From Paracoccus albicereus (lineage in GTDB: Bacteria > Pseudomonadota > Alphaproteobacteria > Rhodobacterales > Rhodobacteraceae): a stretch of DNA of 64,000 nt. The notes below the pieces were generated by a model. The model did not search any database and was not told the DNA's origin. It worked only from the letters and a program-made list of their open reading frames with translations. Both the position numbers and the translations under genes were made by a program. The stretch covers positions 374,296 to 438,295 of the forward strand of contig NZ_JAKZEU010000003.1 of the NCBI RefSeq assembly GCF_024359525.1, written 5' to 3'. This document shows, one piece after another, positions 1 through 9,307 of the stretch. How positions within the stretch are numbered: position 1 is the stretch's first letter; each line of letters starts with the position of its first letter.

Positions 1-885
1 CCGCGACAGGATCGCCGCGGCGACCTGCTCCTCCTCGCGAAGCGGCGGCAGCGCGGCCTCTGCCTTCTCTCGCAATGCTACCGCTTTTCGCGAACCCGTT
101 TCGGCCTCGGCGGCAGCTTTCGCCGCGACGGCCAAAGCATCCGCGGCGGCGCGCCGGGCCTCATCCGCTTCGGCCCAGCGGCGGTATAGAAGCACGCCTT
201 CGGCCTGGCGCAGCGCGGCGCCGATTTCACGATAGCGCGCGGCGGCGCGAGCCTGGCGGGCGAGCGTCGCGGCCTGCGACGCCAACTGCTCCAGCGTGTC
301 ATCGACCCGGGCCAAGTTCGTTTCGGCGCCGTTCAGCTTCAGCTCGGCCTCATGCCGTCGCTGGTAGAGCCCCGAGATACCTGCCGCTTCCTCAAGAATG
401 CGACGGCGGTTCTTGGGACGGGCGTTGATCAGTTCGCTGATCTGACCCTGGCGAACCAGCGCCGGGCTGTGCGCCCCGGTCGACGCATCCGCAAAAAGCA
501 TCTGCACGTCGCGCGCGCGAACCTCTTTCCCATTGATCTTGTAGGCCGAACCCGCGTCTCGGGTGATGCGACGGGCGATTTCGATCTGGTCCGCGTCGTT
601 CAAAGCGGCAGGGGCCAGACGATTGCGGTTGTCGATGGTCAGGCTGACCTCGGCATGACCGCGCGCGCCGCGCCGCGTGGTGCCGGCGAAGATCACATCC
701 TCCATCCCCTCACCGCGCATCGCAGTCGGTCGGTTTTCGCCCATGACCCAGCGTAACGCTTCGAGAAGATTGGATTTTCCGCATCCATTTGGGCCGACAA
801 CCCCCGTCAGCCCGTCCCGGATCACCAGATCGGTCGGGTCCACAAAGCTCTTGAAGCCATTGAGCCTGAGTTTGTCGAAACGCAC
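1..885 (-). CDS. smc: Chromosome segregation ATPase SMC (5' part, runs off the window)
   Basis: The minus strand from 885 to the window edge encodes the first 295 residues of SMC, the coiled-coil ATPase that compacts and segregates the chromosome with ScpA and ScpB. The N-terminal ABC head is visible, with Walker [10 protein letters not shown] at about residues 31-39. A conserved QGQISELI stretch leads into a charged, Ala/Arg/Glu-rich segment that is the start of the coiled coil. Translation starts at GTG (883-885), preceded by a purine-rich AAGGGGGA ribosome-binding site. The signature motif, hinge and C-terminal head lie outside the window. The gene looks intact as far as it is seen. Confidence 0.95.
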   Translation of the reverse strand, partial: MRFDKLRLNGFKSFVDPTDLVIRDGLTGVVGPNGCGKSNLLEALRWVMGENRPTAMRGEGMEDVIFAGTTRRGARGHAEVSLTIDNRNRLAPAALNDADQIEIARRITRDAGSAYKINGKEVRARDVQMLFADASTGAHSPALVRQGQISELINARPKNRRRILEEAAGISGLYQRRHEAELKLNGAETNLARVDDTLEQLASQAATLARQARAAARYREIGAALRQAEGVLLYRRWAEADEARRAAADALAVAAKAAAEAETGSRKAVALREKAEAALPPLREEEQVAAAILSR

Positions 886-1021
886 TGCCCTGTCCCCCTT
901 GTCGGGAATCGTCGTCTTTTTGGGCATTTTGGGTGCGCCACACCGTCCGAGTCAAGCTTGGACGCAAGATGTGGGCCTTAGCGGTGTCTTATCCACAAGA
1001 TGCGCGGGCCGGCGTTGAAGG

Positions 1022-1564
1022 TCACGCCCCTTTCGGGCGGAATGCCTCGATCCGCGCGGGGTCGGTTTCGATCCGCGCGGCGCCAAGCAGGTCGAGGCAA
1101 TAAGGCACTGCGGCGAAGACCGCATTCAGGCATGTGGCAATGGCCGAGGGCTTGCCGGGGATGGTGATGATCAGCGTCGCATCCCGGCTGACCGCGGTCT
1201 GGCGCGACAGGATCGCCGTCGGCACCTCTCGCAGGGAGGCTCGGCGCATCTCCTCGCCGAAACCCGGATACTCGCGCTCGGCGACATCGAAGACCGCTTC
1301 CGGGGTCTGGTCGCGCGGCGCGGGACCGGTGCCGCCCGTGACGAGGACCAGATCGGCGCCATTCTCGGCAAGTTCGCGCAGTTTCGCTGCGACAATCTCT
1401 CGCCCATCGGGGATGATGTGGCGCGCGATCTCCATCGGTGAGGTGATCGTGTCCCGAAGCCAGGCCTCGGCGCCGGGTCCACCCTTGTCCTCATATTCGC
1501 CAGACGCCGCGCGGTCCGAGACGGTGAGGATGGCGATGCGGGCGATTTGGCGTTGATGCGTCAT
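1022..1564 (-). CDS. mogA: Molybdopterin adenylyltransferase MogA
   Basis: This 180-residue protein of the MogA/MoaB fold adenylylates molybdopterin before molybdenum insertion, a cytoplasmic step of molybdenum cofactor synthesis. It begins with the family signature TVSDRAASGEYEDKGG. The substrate-binding loop VTGGTGPAPRDQTPEA lies at about residues 75-90, followed by PGFGEEMR. The second half (PTAILSRQ, then IPGKPSA, then the FRPK end) resembles E. coli MogA more than MoaB, so I prefer mogA. It lies 136 bp upstream of smc on the same strand and 67 bp downstream of the BCCT transporter, with no other cofactor genes nearby. Confidence 0.88.
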   Translation of the reverse strand: MTHQRQIARIAILTVSDRAASGEYEDKGGPGAEAWLRDTITSPMEIARHIIPDGREIVAAKLRELAENGADLVLVTGGTGPAPRDQTPEAVFDVAEREYPGFGEEMRRASLREVPTAILSRQTAVSRDATLIITIPGKPSAIATCLNAVFAAVPYCLDLLGAARIETDPARIEAFRPKGA

Positions 1565-1631
1565 GGTCAGGATCGTGACGCGATTCTGGGCCGAAGAAAA
1601 GACCAGCCGCTGGACCGGCAGGCCCCATGTT

Positions 1632-3260
1632 TCAACACGGCTCCGTCTGCAACGCTTTCCAGATCGTGTAGCACATCCCGAGCATGACCACCGAGAACGG
1701 GATCCCGGTCGCGGTCACGCCTGCCTGCAGGGCCGACAGGCCGCCGCCGATCAGAAGGACGATGGCGATCAGACCTTCGATCGAAGCCCAGAAAATGCGC
1801 TGCGGTTTTGGTGCGTCGACCTTGCCGCCCGCCGTGATCGTGTCCACGACCAGCGAGCCCGAGTCAGAGGATGTCACGAAGAAGATCAGGGCAAGCACGA
1901 TCGCGACCATCGAGGTGATTTCGGTGAAGGGCAGTTCATGCAGCATCCCGAATAGCGACAGTTCAGGGCTGTAATTGTCGATCACGTATTCCTTGACGAG
2001 GCTGTTGGCCGGATCGGCGAACAGTTCCTCGATCGCGATACCGCCAAAGACGCCCATCCAGATGAAGATCATCAGGCTTGGGATCAGCAGGACGCAGATG
2101 ACGAATTCGCGCACGGTTCGCCCTCGCGACACGCGTGCGATGAACATGCCGACGAAAGGCGCCCAACTGACCCACCACGCCCAGTAGAAGGCGGACCAGT
2201 CCTGCCGGAAGGCGTCGTCGGTGCGTCCGAAGGGTGCCGACAGCGGTACGATGTTTTCCGCATATGTCACGAGCCCGGTCCAGAACCCGCTCAGCGCCGC
2301 GAGCGTCGGTCCCGTGAACAGGACGAACAGGAAGAACAGCAGCGCCATCCCCATGTTGATCTCGGACAGCACCTTCACGCCGCCGTCCAGTCCGCGCCAG
2401 ACCGAGATCAGGGCCGCACAGGTCACGAGCACGATGACGATCACCTGCGTCGACGTACTGACCTCAATCCCGTAAACGAAATTGAAGCCGGCATTGGCCT
2501 GCTGCGCGCCCAGGCCGAGGCTGGTCGCAAGGCCGAAAAGCGTCGAGAACACGGCAAGGATGTCGATGATATGGCCGGGCCAGCCCCAGACCCTGTCCCC
2601 CAGGATCGGGTAAAAGGTCGATCGAATCGAGAACGGCAAGCCCTTGTTGAAGGTGAAGAGCGACAGCGCCAATGCCATGACGACATAGACGCCCCAGCCA
2701 TGCAGGCCCCAATGCAGATAGGTTCCCGCGATGCCCATCGCGCGCGCGTCCGCGATGTTCTGGGTAATGATCTCGCCATCCGCGCCGATGGGTGACGGCG
2801 TGTTGAGGGGTAGCGAAACGTTCATATGGTAGACCGGCTCCAGCACGCCGAAGAACAGCAGCCCGATCCCGATTCCCGCAGCGAACAGCATCGAGAACCA
2901 AGAGAGGTAGCTGTAATCGGGAACCGCGTCCTTCCCGCCAAGCCGGATCTTGCCATAGGGCGTGAAGATCAGTGCGATCGAGAACAGCAGGAAGAAATCG
3001 ACCACGATCATGAAGTACCAGTCGAGCCTCTGCGTGGCGAAGCTGACGATGGCTTGGAAGACGTTGCTTGCCGTGTTGGGGAAAGTCAGCGTCAGAATGA
3101 TGAAGACCAGAGAGGTCAGGGCCGAGACGACAAAGACCGGGTTGTGGATGTCAAAGCCGAAGGGACCGATTGTCCCCTCGATATTGTCCTCACCCAGCGT
3201 GTGGTCGGTCTGAAAGCTCGGGTCGTCCGAACCGTTCAGCGGATCCTCGATGTTGGTCAT
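1632..3260 (-). CDS. BCCT family betaine/choline/carnitine transporter
   Basis: A 542-residue inner-membrane protein with about twelve hydrophobic segments, the usual length for BCCT carriers, which take up glycine betaine, choline or related trimethylammonium solutes, usually with sodium or protons. The family signature is clear: the Trp-rich WAWWVSWAPFVGMFIARVSR segment at roughly residues 360-380, followed by GRTVREF. The long C-terminal osmosensory tail of BetP is absent. The N-terminus is short, acidic and hydrophilic. The substrate cannot be read from sequence. The leader contains a 10-bp direct repeat immediately before the start. No choline-oxidation genes are adjacent. Confidence 0.92.
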   Translation of the reverse strand: MTNIEDPLNGSDDPSFQTDHTLGEDNIEGTIGPFGFDIHNPVFVVSALTSLVFIILTLTFPNTASNVFQAIVSFATQRLDWYFMIVVDFFLLFSIALIFTPYGKIRLGGKDAVPDYSYLSWFSMLFAAGIGIGLLFFGVLEPVYHMNVSLPLNTPSPIGADGEIITQNIADARAMGIAGTYLHWGLHGWGVYVVMALALSLFTFNKGLPFSIRSTFYPILGDRVWGWPGHIIDILAVFSTLFGLATSLGLGAQQANAGFNFVYGIEVSTSTQVIVIVLVTCAALISVWRGLDGGVKVLSEINMGMALLFFLFVLFTGPTLAALSGFWTGLVTYAENIVPLSAPFGRTDDAFRQDWSAFYWAWWVSWAPFVGMFIARVSRGRTVREFVICVLLIPSLMIFIWMGVFGGIAIEELFADPANSLVKEYVIDNYSPELSLFGMLHELPFTEITSMVAIVLALIFFVTSSDSGSLVVDTITAGGKVDAPKPQRIFWASIEGLIAIVLLIGGGLSALQAGVTATGIPFSVVMLGMCYTIWKALQTEPC

Positions 3261-3283
3261 GTCGCTGTCCCTTGTCGCTGTCC
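3261..3283. repeat. Tandem 10-bp direct repeat in the BCCT leader
   Basis: GTCGCTGTCC occurs twice, at 3261-3270 and 3274-3283, separated by three bases and directly abutting the BCCT start codon. It occupies the ribosome-binding region, so it may be a replication-slippage duplication or a regulatory target. No function is known. Confidence 0.6.
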
Positions 3284-3370
3284 GGGTCTTCGTGCCGTGT
3301 GCCTTGGTCGAACCTTAAGGCACCGGCATAACAAATCATAGAACCGGACAGGTTCGGGACGGGATACGCA

Positions 3371-4612
3371 TCAGCCGGTGCGGGCGTTGCGGTTCGCGAC
3401 CAGTTTCAGCCGCAGCGCGTTCAGCTTGATGAAGCCCGCCGCATCCTTCTGATCGTAGGCGCCCGCATCGTCCTCGAAGGTCACATGCGCCTCGCTGTAG
3501 AGCGAGTGGTCCGACCAACGGCCAACGCAGGTGACACTGCCCTTGTAGAGCTTCAGCCGCACGGTGCCGGTCACATGTTCCTGGCTCTTGTCGATCAGGG
3601 CCTGCAGCATCTCGCGTTCGGGGCTGAACCAGAAGCCGTTGTAGATCAGTTCGGCATAGCGCGGCATCAGGCTGTCCTTCAGGTGGCCCGCGCCGCTGTC
3701 GAGCGTGATCTGTTCGATCCCGCGATGCGCCTCGAGCAGGATCGTGCCGCCCGGCGTCTCATAGATGCCGCGCGACTTCATGCCGACGAAACGATTTTCC
3801 ACGAAGTCCAGGCGCCCGATGCCGTGCTTGCCGCCCAGCTCGTTCAGCTTGGTCAGGATCGTGGCGGGCGACATCGCCTGACCGTCGATCGCGGTGGCAT
3901 CGCCCTTCTCGAAGGTCACTTCGATAAATTCGGGCGTATCGGGCGCGTCTTCGGGGTTCACGGTGCGCTGATAGACATAGTCGGGCGCGGCCTCGGCCGG
4001 ATTCTCCAGCGCCTTGCCTTCGGACGAGGTGTGCAGCAGGTTCGCGTCGACGCTGAACGGCGCCTCGCCGCGCTTGTCCTTGGCGATCGGAATCTGGTTC
4101 TGTTCGGCGAATTCGATCAGCTTCGTGCGGCTGGTCAGGTCCCACAGCCGCCACGGTGCGATCACCTTGATCGCGGGGTCGAGCGCATAGGCCGACAGTT
4201 CGAACCGGACCTGATCGTTGCCCTTGCCGGTCGCGCCGTGGGCCACTGCGTCGGCACCGTGCTGATGCGCCAGTTCCACCAGTCGCTTCGAGATCAGCGG
4301 CCGCGCGATGGATGTGCCAAGCAGATAAAGCCCTTCGTAGAGCGCGTTGGCGCGGAACATCGGGAAGACGAAATCGTGGACGAATTCCTCGCGCAGATCC
4401 TCGATATGGATGTTTTCGGGCGCGATCCCCAGCATCTCGGCCTTCTTGCGGGCGGGCTCAAGCTCCTCGCCCTGGCCCAGATCGGCGGTGAAGGTGACGA
4501 CCTCGCAGCCATATTCGGTCTGCAGCCATTTCAGGATGATCGAGGTGTCGAGGCCGCCCGAATAGGCGAGGACGACTTTCTTCGGCGCGTCAATCTTCGG
4601 GGCATCGGTCAT
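3371..4612 (-). CDS. argG: Argininosuccinate synthase
   Basis: This 413-residue enzyme condenses citrulline and aspartate with ATP to argininosuccinate in arginine biosynthesis. The N-terminal PP-loop of the ATP pyrophosphatase fold is seen as [16 protein letters not shown], and the citrulline/aspartate-binding region includes [13 protein letters not shown]. Length and motifs are those of a full bacterial type-1 ArgG. It is a single gene read away from the divergent GST gene, with a good sigma-70-like promoter at 4644-4672. No arginine operator could be recognised. Confidence 0.98.
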   Translation of the reverse strand: MTDAPKIDAPKKVVLAYSGGLDTSIILKWLQTEYGCEVVTFTADLGQGEELEPARKKAEMLGIAPENIHIEDLREEFVHDFVFPMFRANALYEGLYLLGTSIARPLISKRLVELAHQHGADAVAHGATGKGNDQVRFELSAYALDPAIKVIAPWRLWDLTSRTKLIEFAEQNQIPIAKDKRGEAPFSVDANLLHTSSEGKALENPAEAAPDYVYQRTVNPEDAPDTPEFIEVTFEKGDATAIDGQAMSPATILTKLNELGGKHGIGRLDFVENRFVGMKSRGIYETPGGTILLEAHRGIEQITLDSGAGHLKDSLMPRYAELIYNGFWFSPEREMLQALIDKSQEHVTGTVRLKLYKGSVTCVGRWSDHSLYSEAHVTFEDDAGAYDQKDAAGFIKLNALRLKLVANRNARTG

Positions 4613-4643
4613 GGCGGTTAACCCTTTGGCGAATTTCGGCAGA

Positions 4644-4672
4644 GGGATAGGGCGGAATGCGGATCGTCACAA
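4644..4672 (-). promoter_or_regulatory. Candidate sigma-70 promoter of argG
   Basis: Read on the minus strand, TTGTGA (4672-4667) and TATCCC (4649-4644) are spaced by 17 bases, with transcription expected to begin about 25 bases before the argG start codon. The -35 matches well and the -10 only partly. Confidence 0.5.
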
Positions 4673-4686
4673 GGGGCGGGCGGCCC

Positions 4687-4711
4687 GGAACATCGGCGGC
4701 GGCCGGTGGTT
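4687..4711 (+). promoter_or_regulatory. Weak candidate EcfG-type promoter before the GST gene
   Basis: GGAAC (4687-4691), a 16-base spacer and GGTT (4708-4711) give a one-mismatch match to the general-stress consensus GGAAC-N16/17-CGTT. A transcript from it would begin near 4717, upstream of the ATG at 4721 and the GTG at 4745 but downstream of the GTG at 4706. The match is imperfect and the surrounding sequence very GC-rich. Confidence 0.3.
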
Positions 4712-4744
4712 GATCCCGCGATGACGCGACAACCGGAGGATCCC

Positions 4745-5449
4745 GTGGCAGATTTCACGCTATACTACTGGCCGCTGCCGTTCCGCGGACATTTCGTTCG
4801 CGCCGTGCTCGCCCATGTCGGTGCCGAGGTTGATCTGCCCGACGCTGATGCCGTGTCCGCAATGATGCAGCGCGCGCCCAAGGATCAGCCCGTTCCGTTC
4901 ATGGCGCCGCCCATGCTGATGGATGATGCGGCAAGGGTCGCGTTGGCACAGCTGCCCGCGATCCTGTTCCATCTGGGCGATCGTTTCAGCCTGATCCCAG
5001 ATGATGCGGATCGCGCGGCGCTGACGGTCAAGATCGTGAACGACGCCAATGATGTCTTGGACGAGATCACGCTGAACGGCGGCCAGCAAATGTGGACCGC
5101 AGATCGGTGGAATACATTCCGCCCGCGTCTGGCCCGCTGGATGGCAATCTGGGAAGAAACCGGGCGGCGGCATGGCCTTGGGCAAGACGAGGGCTTTCTG
5201 CTGGGTGGTGAGGCCCCGGGACTCGCCGATCTGACGACCGCGATTTTGTGGGGCACGATGACGGAAAAGCTGCCTGCGCTGGACCCGGTGCTGAAAAAGA
5301 ACGCACCGATGGTGCACGCGCTATGTCGTCGTTTGATGGCAAGCGAACCGCTGAAGCTGCTACAGCGCCAGGCCGCAGAGGATTATGGCAAGACGTATTG
5401 CGGTGGCCAGATCGAGGCATCGCTGCGTGCGGTACTGGCAGAGGTCTGA
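4745..5449 (+). CDS. Glutathione S-transferase-like protein
   Basis: About 234 residues with a GST-like layout: an N-terminal thioredoxin-like half beginning ADFTLYYWPLPFRGHFVRA and an all-helical C-terminal half with GEAPGLADLTTAILWG, the usual GST C-terminal signature region. The usual catalytic Ser/Cys is not obvious at the N-terminus; Tyr and Arg residues there may serve. I chose GTG at 4745 because GGAGGA lies four bases before it and the fold begins there. Upstream in-frame starts at 4706 (GTG) and 4721 (ATG) would add 13 or 8 unremarkable residues. Substrate unknown. Confidence 0.78.
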   Translation: MADFTLYYWPLPFRGHFVRAVLAHVGAEVDLPDADAVSAMMQRAPKDQPVPFMAPPMLMDDAARVALAQLPAILFHLGDRFSLIPDDADRAALTVKIVNDANDVLDEITLNGGQQMWTADRWNTFRPRLARWMAIWEETGRRHGLGQDEGFLLGGEAPGLADLTTAILWGTMTEKLPALDPVLKKNAPMVHALCRRLMASEPLKLLQRQAAEDYGKTYCGGQIEASLRAVLAEV

Positions 5450-5494
5450 GCACGCGCCCTTGCCAAGTCCCTGCATTCGCGCCATGGGCACCGC

Positions 5495-6748
5495 ATGGAA
5501 CCCTTTGCCCCTGCCGTTCGTGCCGCCGAGGCCGCGATCCGTGACCTCTTCGAGCCGACACCGCTGCAACGCAACGACCACCTTTCGGCCAAGTACGGAG
5601 CCGAGATCTGGCTGAAGCGAGAGGATCTGACGCCAGTGCGCAGCTACAAGCTGCGCGGGGCCTTCAACGCGATGCGAAAAGCCATGGCGTCAGGCGGAGG
5701 ACCTGCGCATTTCGTCTGCGCCAGCGCAGGCAATCACGCACAGGGCGTCGCATTTGCCTGTCGTCATTTCGGCGCGCGCGGCACGATCTTCATGCCGGTA
5801 ACGACGCCGCAGCAGAAGATCGCGAAAACACGTATCTTCGGCGGCGATGCGGTCGAGATCGTCCTGCAGGGCGATTATTTCGACCAGACGCTCGCCGCTG
5901 CCCAGAAATTTTCGGTGCGAGAGGGCGCGGCCTTCCTGTCGCCCTTCGACGCGCCCGATGTGATCGAGGGTCAGGCGACGGTCGCGCTGGAAATGCTGGA
6001 CCAGCTTGGGCGTGCGCCGGATCTGGTCGTGCTGCCCGTCGGCGGCGGCGGCCTGTCGGCCGGCGTCGCGCGCTATCTGGCCGAGGCAGCACCCGACACC
6101 GATCTTGCGCTGGTCGAGCCTGTGGGCGGTGCGAGCCTGACCGCGGCGCTGGCGGCCGGAGAGCCGGTGACGCTGCCCCGCGTCGACAGTTTCGTCGACG
6201 GCGCCGCCGTCGCCCGGATCGGCGCCCTGCCCTTCGAGACGCTACGCTCCATCGCGCCCGAACAGGTCCTTCTCGCGCCCGAAAACCGCATCTGCGCCAC
6301 CATCCTGGAAATGTTGAACGTCGAAGGCGTTGTTCTTGAACCTGCAGGCGCGCTGACTTTGGATGCGCTGGCCGATCTGGCCGCGCGGGATGCGTTGGCC
6401 GGACGCACGGTGGTCTGCGTCTGCTCGGGCGGCAATTTCGACTTCGAGCGACTGCCCGAGGTCAAGGAACGCGCACAGCGCTTTGTCGGCCTGAAGAAAT
6501 ACTACATCCTGCGGATGCCGCAACGTCCCGGGGCGCTGCGCGATTTTCTGGAGAACCTCGGTCCCGAAGACGACATCTCGCGTTTCGAATATCTCAAGAA
6601 ATCCGCCCGCAATTTCGGCACGATCCTGATCGGGATCGAGACCGAGACGCCGGGCAACCTTGTCCATCTGGAGCGACGCCTCGACAGCGCCGGCTTCCAG
6701 TATCGCGACATCACGACCGACCCGATCCTGTCGGACTTCCTGATCTGA
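5495..6748 (+). CDS. ilvA: Threonine ammonia-lyase (threonine dehydratase)
   Basis: A 417-residue pyridoxal-phosphate enzyme that deaminates threonine to 2-oxobutanoate, the first step of isoleucine synthesis. The PLP lysine is K52 in VRSYKLRGAFNAM. SAGNHAQGVAFA binds the substrate and VGGGGLSAGVA is the phosphate-cradling glycine loop. The last ~90 residues (from KKYYILRMPQRPGALRDF) form the single ACT-like regulatory domain of the short form, so feedback by isoleucine is expected from the family. It lies 45 bp downstream of the GST gene on the same strand and ends 12 bp from the convergent HPt gene. Confidence 0.95.
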   Translation: MEPFAPAVRAAEAAIRDLFEPTPLQRNDHLSAKYGAEIWLKREDLTPVRSYKLRGAFNAMRKAMASGGGPAHFVCASAGNHAQGVAFACRHFGARGTIFMPVTTPQQKIAKTRIFGGDAVEIVLQGDYFDQTLAAAQKFSVREGAAFLSPFDAPDVIEGQATVALEMLDQLGRAPDLVVLPVGGGGLSAGVARYLAEAAPDTDLALVEPVGGASLTAALAAGEPVTLPRVDSFVDGAAVARIGALPFETLRSIAPEQVLLAPENRICATILEMLNVEGVVLEPAGALTLDALADLAARDALAGRTVVCVCSGGNFDFERLPEVKERAQRFVGLKKYYILRMPQRPGALRDFLENLGPEDDISRFEYLKKSARNFGTILIGIETETPGNLVHLERRLDSAGFQYRDITTDPILSDFLI

Positions 6749-6760
6749 GCGACTGGCGCG

Positions 6761-7120
6761 TCACGCCACCTCGACCCCGGCACGCTGACCGCCATGACCG
6801 GTCCGGCGAGACAGATCCTGATGAAAGATGCGCTTGCTTGATGAATAGCACGCGACCAGATCTTCCAGCGACACACCCGCGAGATCGCCGGCAGCCGCCA
6901 GCGCCTCGATCTCGCCGCAGCGTGCACCGAAATCGGCAAAGCCGAGATTCCAGGCGCTGCCCTTGAGGAAGTGCATGAAGCGTTCGAGCTGCGCGGAATC
7001 GTCCAGGCTAAGCTGCATCACCAGGTGCTCGACCTCGTCGATGAACAATTCCAGCACCGGCTCGAATTCCTCCTCACCCACCTCGTCGCGCAGTTCGTTC
7101 ACCCGGTCCCAGTCGATCAT
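6761..7120 (-). CDS. Histidine phosphotransfer (HPt) domain protein
   Basis: A stand-alone 119-residue HPt protein. The phosphorylatable histidine is H50 in RFMHFLKGSAWNLGF, the classic HxxKG motif. HPt proteins relay phosphate between receiver domains or from a hybrid kinase. I chose ATG at 7120, preceded by GAGAGG; the open frame extends further upstream, but that part overlaps the divergent gene. It stands back to back, 126 bp apart, with a receiver-phosphatase gene, which suggests one pathway. No histidine kinase is in the window. Confidence 0.88.
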   Translation of the reverse strand: MIDWDRVNELRDEVGEEEFEPVLELFIDEVEHLVMQLSLDDSAQLERFMHFLKGSAWNLGFADFGARCGEIEALAAAGDLAGVSLEDLVACYSSSKRIFHQDLSRRTGHGGQRAGVEVA

Positions 7121-7246
7121 GCCATCCTCTCTCACAGCGAATCGCCGATGAAACCGGCCTAGCACATGCGCCCTTTCCGAAAGCTTAAGCAGCGCTTCGC
7201 GAGCCGTTTTACGGGTTCTTAAGGGCGGCCGCGTTATGCAGAGCGC

Positions 7247-8554
7247 ATGAAGAAACCGAATCGCTCCGTGACGCCGGCCAGCGGCAAGGTGGCCGCCCAG
7301 CCCAAGACCCGGCTGGGGCGACGGGTGCTGCTGGTCGATGACAGCCGCGCGCAGCGACGCATGCTGGCGATCCAGTTGCAGCGGGCGGGTTACAAGGTCT
7401 CGGAAGCCTCGTCCGGGCAGGAGGCGCTGGATCTTTGTATGGCCGAAAACCCGCATCTGATCCTGTCAGACTGGGTCATGCCGGGCATGTCGGGGCCAGA
7501 GTTCTGCCGGGCTTTCCGCGCGATGCCGCGGGAAGGCTACGGTTATTTCATCCTTCTGACCTCGAAGACCGAGAAGGGCGACATCGCCCATGGACTGGAG
7601 GCAGGAGCGGATGACTTTCTGACGAAACCCGTCTCGGGCGCCGAGTTGCTGGCGCGGCTCTCCGCTGCCGAACGGATTCTGAAATTCGAAGAAGAATTGC
7701 GCGCGGCCAACGATCATCTGCGCAATACGCTGAACAAGCTGAACGAGGCGCAGGAGGCGATGGAGCGCGACCTGGCCGAGGCACGCAAGCTGCAGCAGGG
7801 GCTGTTCCGCAATCGCAGCGGAAGGTTCACCGATTTCGACCTGTCGCTGCTGCTGCGCCCGGCAGGTCATATCGGCGGGGATCTGGTCGGGTTCTTTCCG
7901 ATCAACGACGAACGCGTCGGCATCTTCGCGATCGATGTCTCGGGCCACGGCGTCGCTGCCGCGCTGCTGACCGCTCAGTTGGCCACGCATCTGTCCGGCT
8001 CGACCGAACAGAACGTAGCTTTGCGCGCTGCTCAGAACGGCGTCGATGCAGTATCACCCGCCGCGCTCGCCAAGTTCTTTAACAACATGCTGCTGGAAGA
8101 GGTGCAGACCGATACCTACTTCACCATGATCTACGCCGAACTGGATCATGCCAAGGGCCATGTCAGACTGGTCCAGGCCGGTCATCCCCATCCACTGTTG
8201 CAACGCAGCGACGGCCGGATCGAGCGGCTTGGTCGGGGCGGGATGCCGGTCGGCATCTTCGAGAAACCACAATTCGACGAGATTTCGGTGGCGCTGGAAC
8301 CAGGCGACCGGCTGATCATCGCCTCGGACGGCGTGACCGAGGCGAGCAACCCCGCCGGCATGCTTCTGGGCGATGACGGGCTAGAGGCGATCATGCGCAC
8401 CAATCAGATGCTGGAAGGACACAATTTCCTCGAGTCCATGTCCTGGTCGATTTCGGAATACGCTCATGGCGAACGCTGCGACGATATCTCGGCGGTGCTG
8501 ATCGAGCGGCGCGCGGTGCCGAAGGTGCTGACCTACCCGCCTCGCGATCGCTGA
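7247..8554 (+). CDS. Fused response regulator / PP2C-type (RsbU/SpoIIE) phosphatase
   Basis: A 435-residue two-domain protein. Residues ~25-145 form a receiver: acidic pocket D31-D32, phospho-acceptor D75 in LILSDWVMPGMSG, T105 and K127. A coiled-coil linker (~140-185) leads to a PP2C/SpoIIE phosphatase domain with metal-binding HIGGDLVGFF, IDVSGHGVAAALL, SDGVTEASN and CDDISAVL. Such proteins dephosphorylate anti-sigma antagonists or similar partners when the receiver is phosphorylated. No STAS or RsbW-like partner is in the window, so the target is unknown. The divergent HPt protein is the obvious phosphate source. Confidence 0.93.
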   Translation: MKKPNRSVTPASGKVAAQPKTRLGRRVLLVDDSRAQRRMLAIQLQRAGYKVSEASSGQEALDLCMAENPHLILSDWVMPGMSGPEFCRAFRAMPREGYGYFILLTSKTEKGDIAHGLEAGADDFLTKPVSGAELLARLSAAERILKFEEELRAANDHLRNTLNKLNEAQEAMERDLAEARKLQQGLFRNRSGRFTDFDLSLLLRPAGHIGGDLVGFFPINDERVGIFAIDVSGHGVAAALLTAQLATHLSGSTEQNVALRAAQNGVDAVSPAALAKFFNNMLLEEVQTDTYFTMIYAELDHAKGHVRLVQAGHPHPLLQRSDGRIERLGRGGMPVGIFEKPQFDEISVALEPGDRLIIASDGVTEASNPAGMLLGDDGLEAIMRTNQMLEGHNFLESMSWSISEYAHGERCDDISAVLIERRAVPKVLTYPPRDR

Positions 8555-8569
8555 CGGACGCTGGTCAAG

Positions 8570-9034
8570 TCACCAACGCTCCTGCGCCAATCGCGAGCGG
8601 CGGCGAAGCCGAAGGCGCAGAAAATCCCGGGCGCCGGTCTCATCCACCGCGTCAGGCAGATCCTTCAACAAGACCCATTCCGGCATGTGCAACGGCTCAA
8701 TCGGGTCGGCGCGCCTGAACAGAGGTCGCGCGATCCAGACATGGCACAGCTTCTCGGCCCAGAACCCGTAATCGGGCATGAAGGTGAAGCGGCGATAGAC
8801 ACCGATGCGGCGCGGCGCGCCAATGTTCCATCCCGTTTCCTCGAACACCTCTCGGGCAAGCGCGCGTGGCGGGCTTTCACCGGGATCGATGCCGCCGCCG
8901 GGCAGTTGCAATTCGTCGTCGTCACTGCGCCGGGTCAGCAGCGCCCGCCCCTCGCGGATCAGCAGCCCGTAGGCGCCCGGCCGCAGGCGATAGGCACGTC
9001 CCGGCTCGGGTGGCTGGCCGAATCGCGGGATCAT
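8570..9034 (-). CDS. Nudix hydrolase
   Basis: A 154-residue single-domain Nudix protein. The Nudix box is seen as GGGIDPGESPPRALAREVFE followed by ETGW, fitting the Gx5Ex7REUxEExGU pattern with the catalytic glutamates present. ATG at 9034 was chosen because GGAGG stands six bases before it; an upstream ATG at 9088 would add a basic, low-complexity stretch. The substrate cannot be predicted. It converges on the receiver-phosphatase gene with 15 bp between the stops. Confidence 0.88.
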   Translation of the reverse strand: MIPRFGQPPEPGRAYRLRPGAYGLLIREGRALLTRRSDDDELQLPGGGIDPGESPPRALAREVFEETGWNIGAPRRIGVYRRFTFMPDYGFWAEKLCHVWIARPLFRRADPIEPLHMPEWVLLKDLPDAVDETGARDFLRLRLRRRSRLAQERW

Positions 9035-9217
9035 TCGAAACCTCCGTAACGCGTTGCCGGTTCTAGCCCGTGATGCCGAACGCCGCATCCCCGCATTCGT
9101 CCTCGACGCGCCAGCATCGCAATCCCGCTACTCGCAGCCGAAGCGGACGATCGCCTGCCCAAGTGCATCTTTCAAAGGCGTCGTTTCTTGCACGCCAGCG
9201 CCTGCCCGACGCGGCCC

Positions 9218-9245
9218 TTGGGATCGTCGTGCGATGGCCTATATT
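9218..9245 (+). promoter_or_regulatory. Candidate heat-shock (RpoH-like) promoter of hslO
   Basis: CTTGGGA (the core TTGGGA at 9218-9223) and a strong TATATT (9240-9245) are 16 bases apart; the -10 reads CCTATATT, resembling alphaproteobacterial RpoH promoters (CTTG, then CTATAT-like). Transcription would start near 9252, 56 bases before the hslO ATG. The rest of the gap back to the Nudix start (9035-9217) shows no gene. Confidence 0.5.
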
Positions 9246-9307
9246 GGGGGCAACCATGCGACGGCTGGCTCCGGCTGGCCCGCGCGCATCGAAATCAAGG
9301 ATCCGAC

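Noticed and set aside
3341..3355. GAACC/GGTTC mini-hairpin after argG
   Set aside because: Only a 5-bp stem and a poor T-run (TATGATTTGTT); too weak to call a terminator.
6761..7456. Longer 231-residue version of the HPt protein
   Set aside because: The extra N-terminus overlaps the divergent receiver-phosphatase gene; the ATG at 7120 has a ribosome site and begins the HPt domain.
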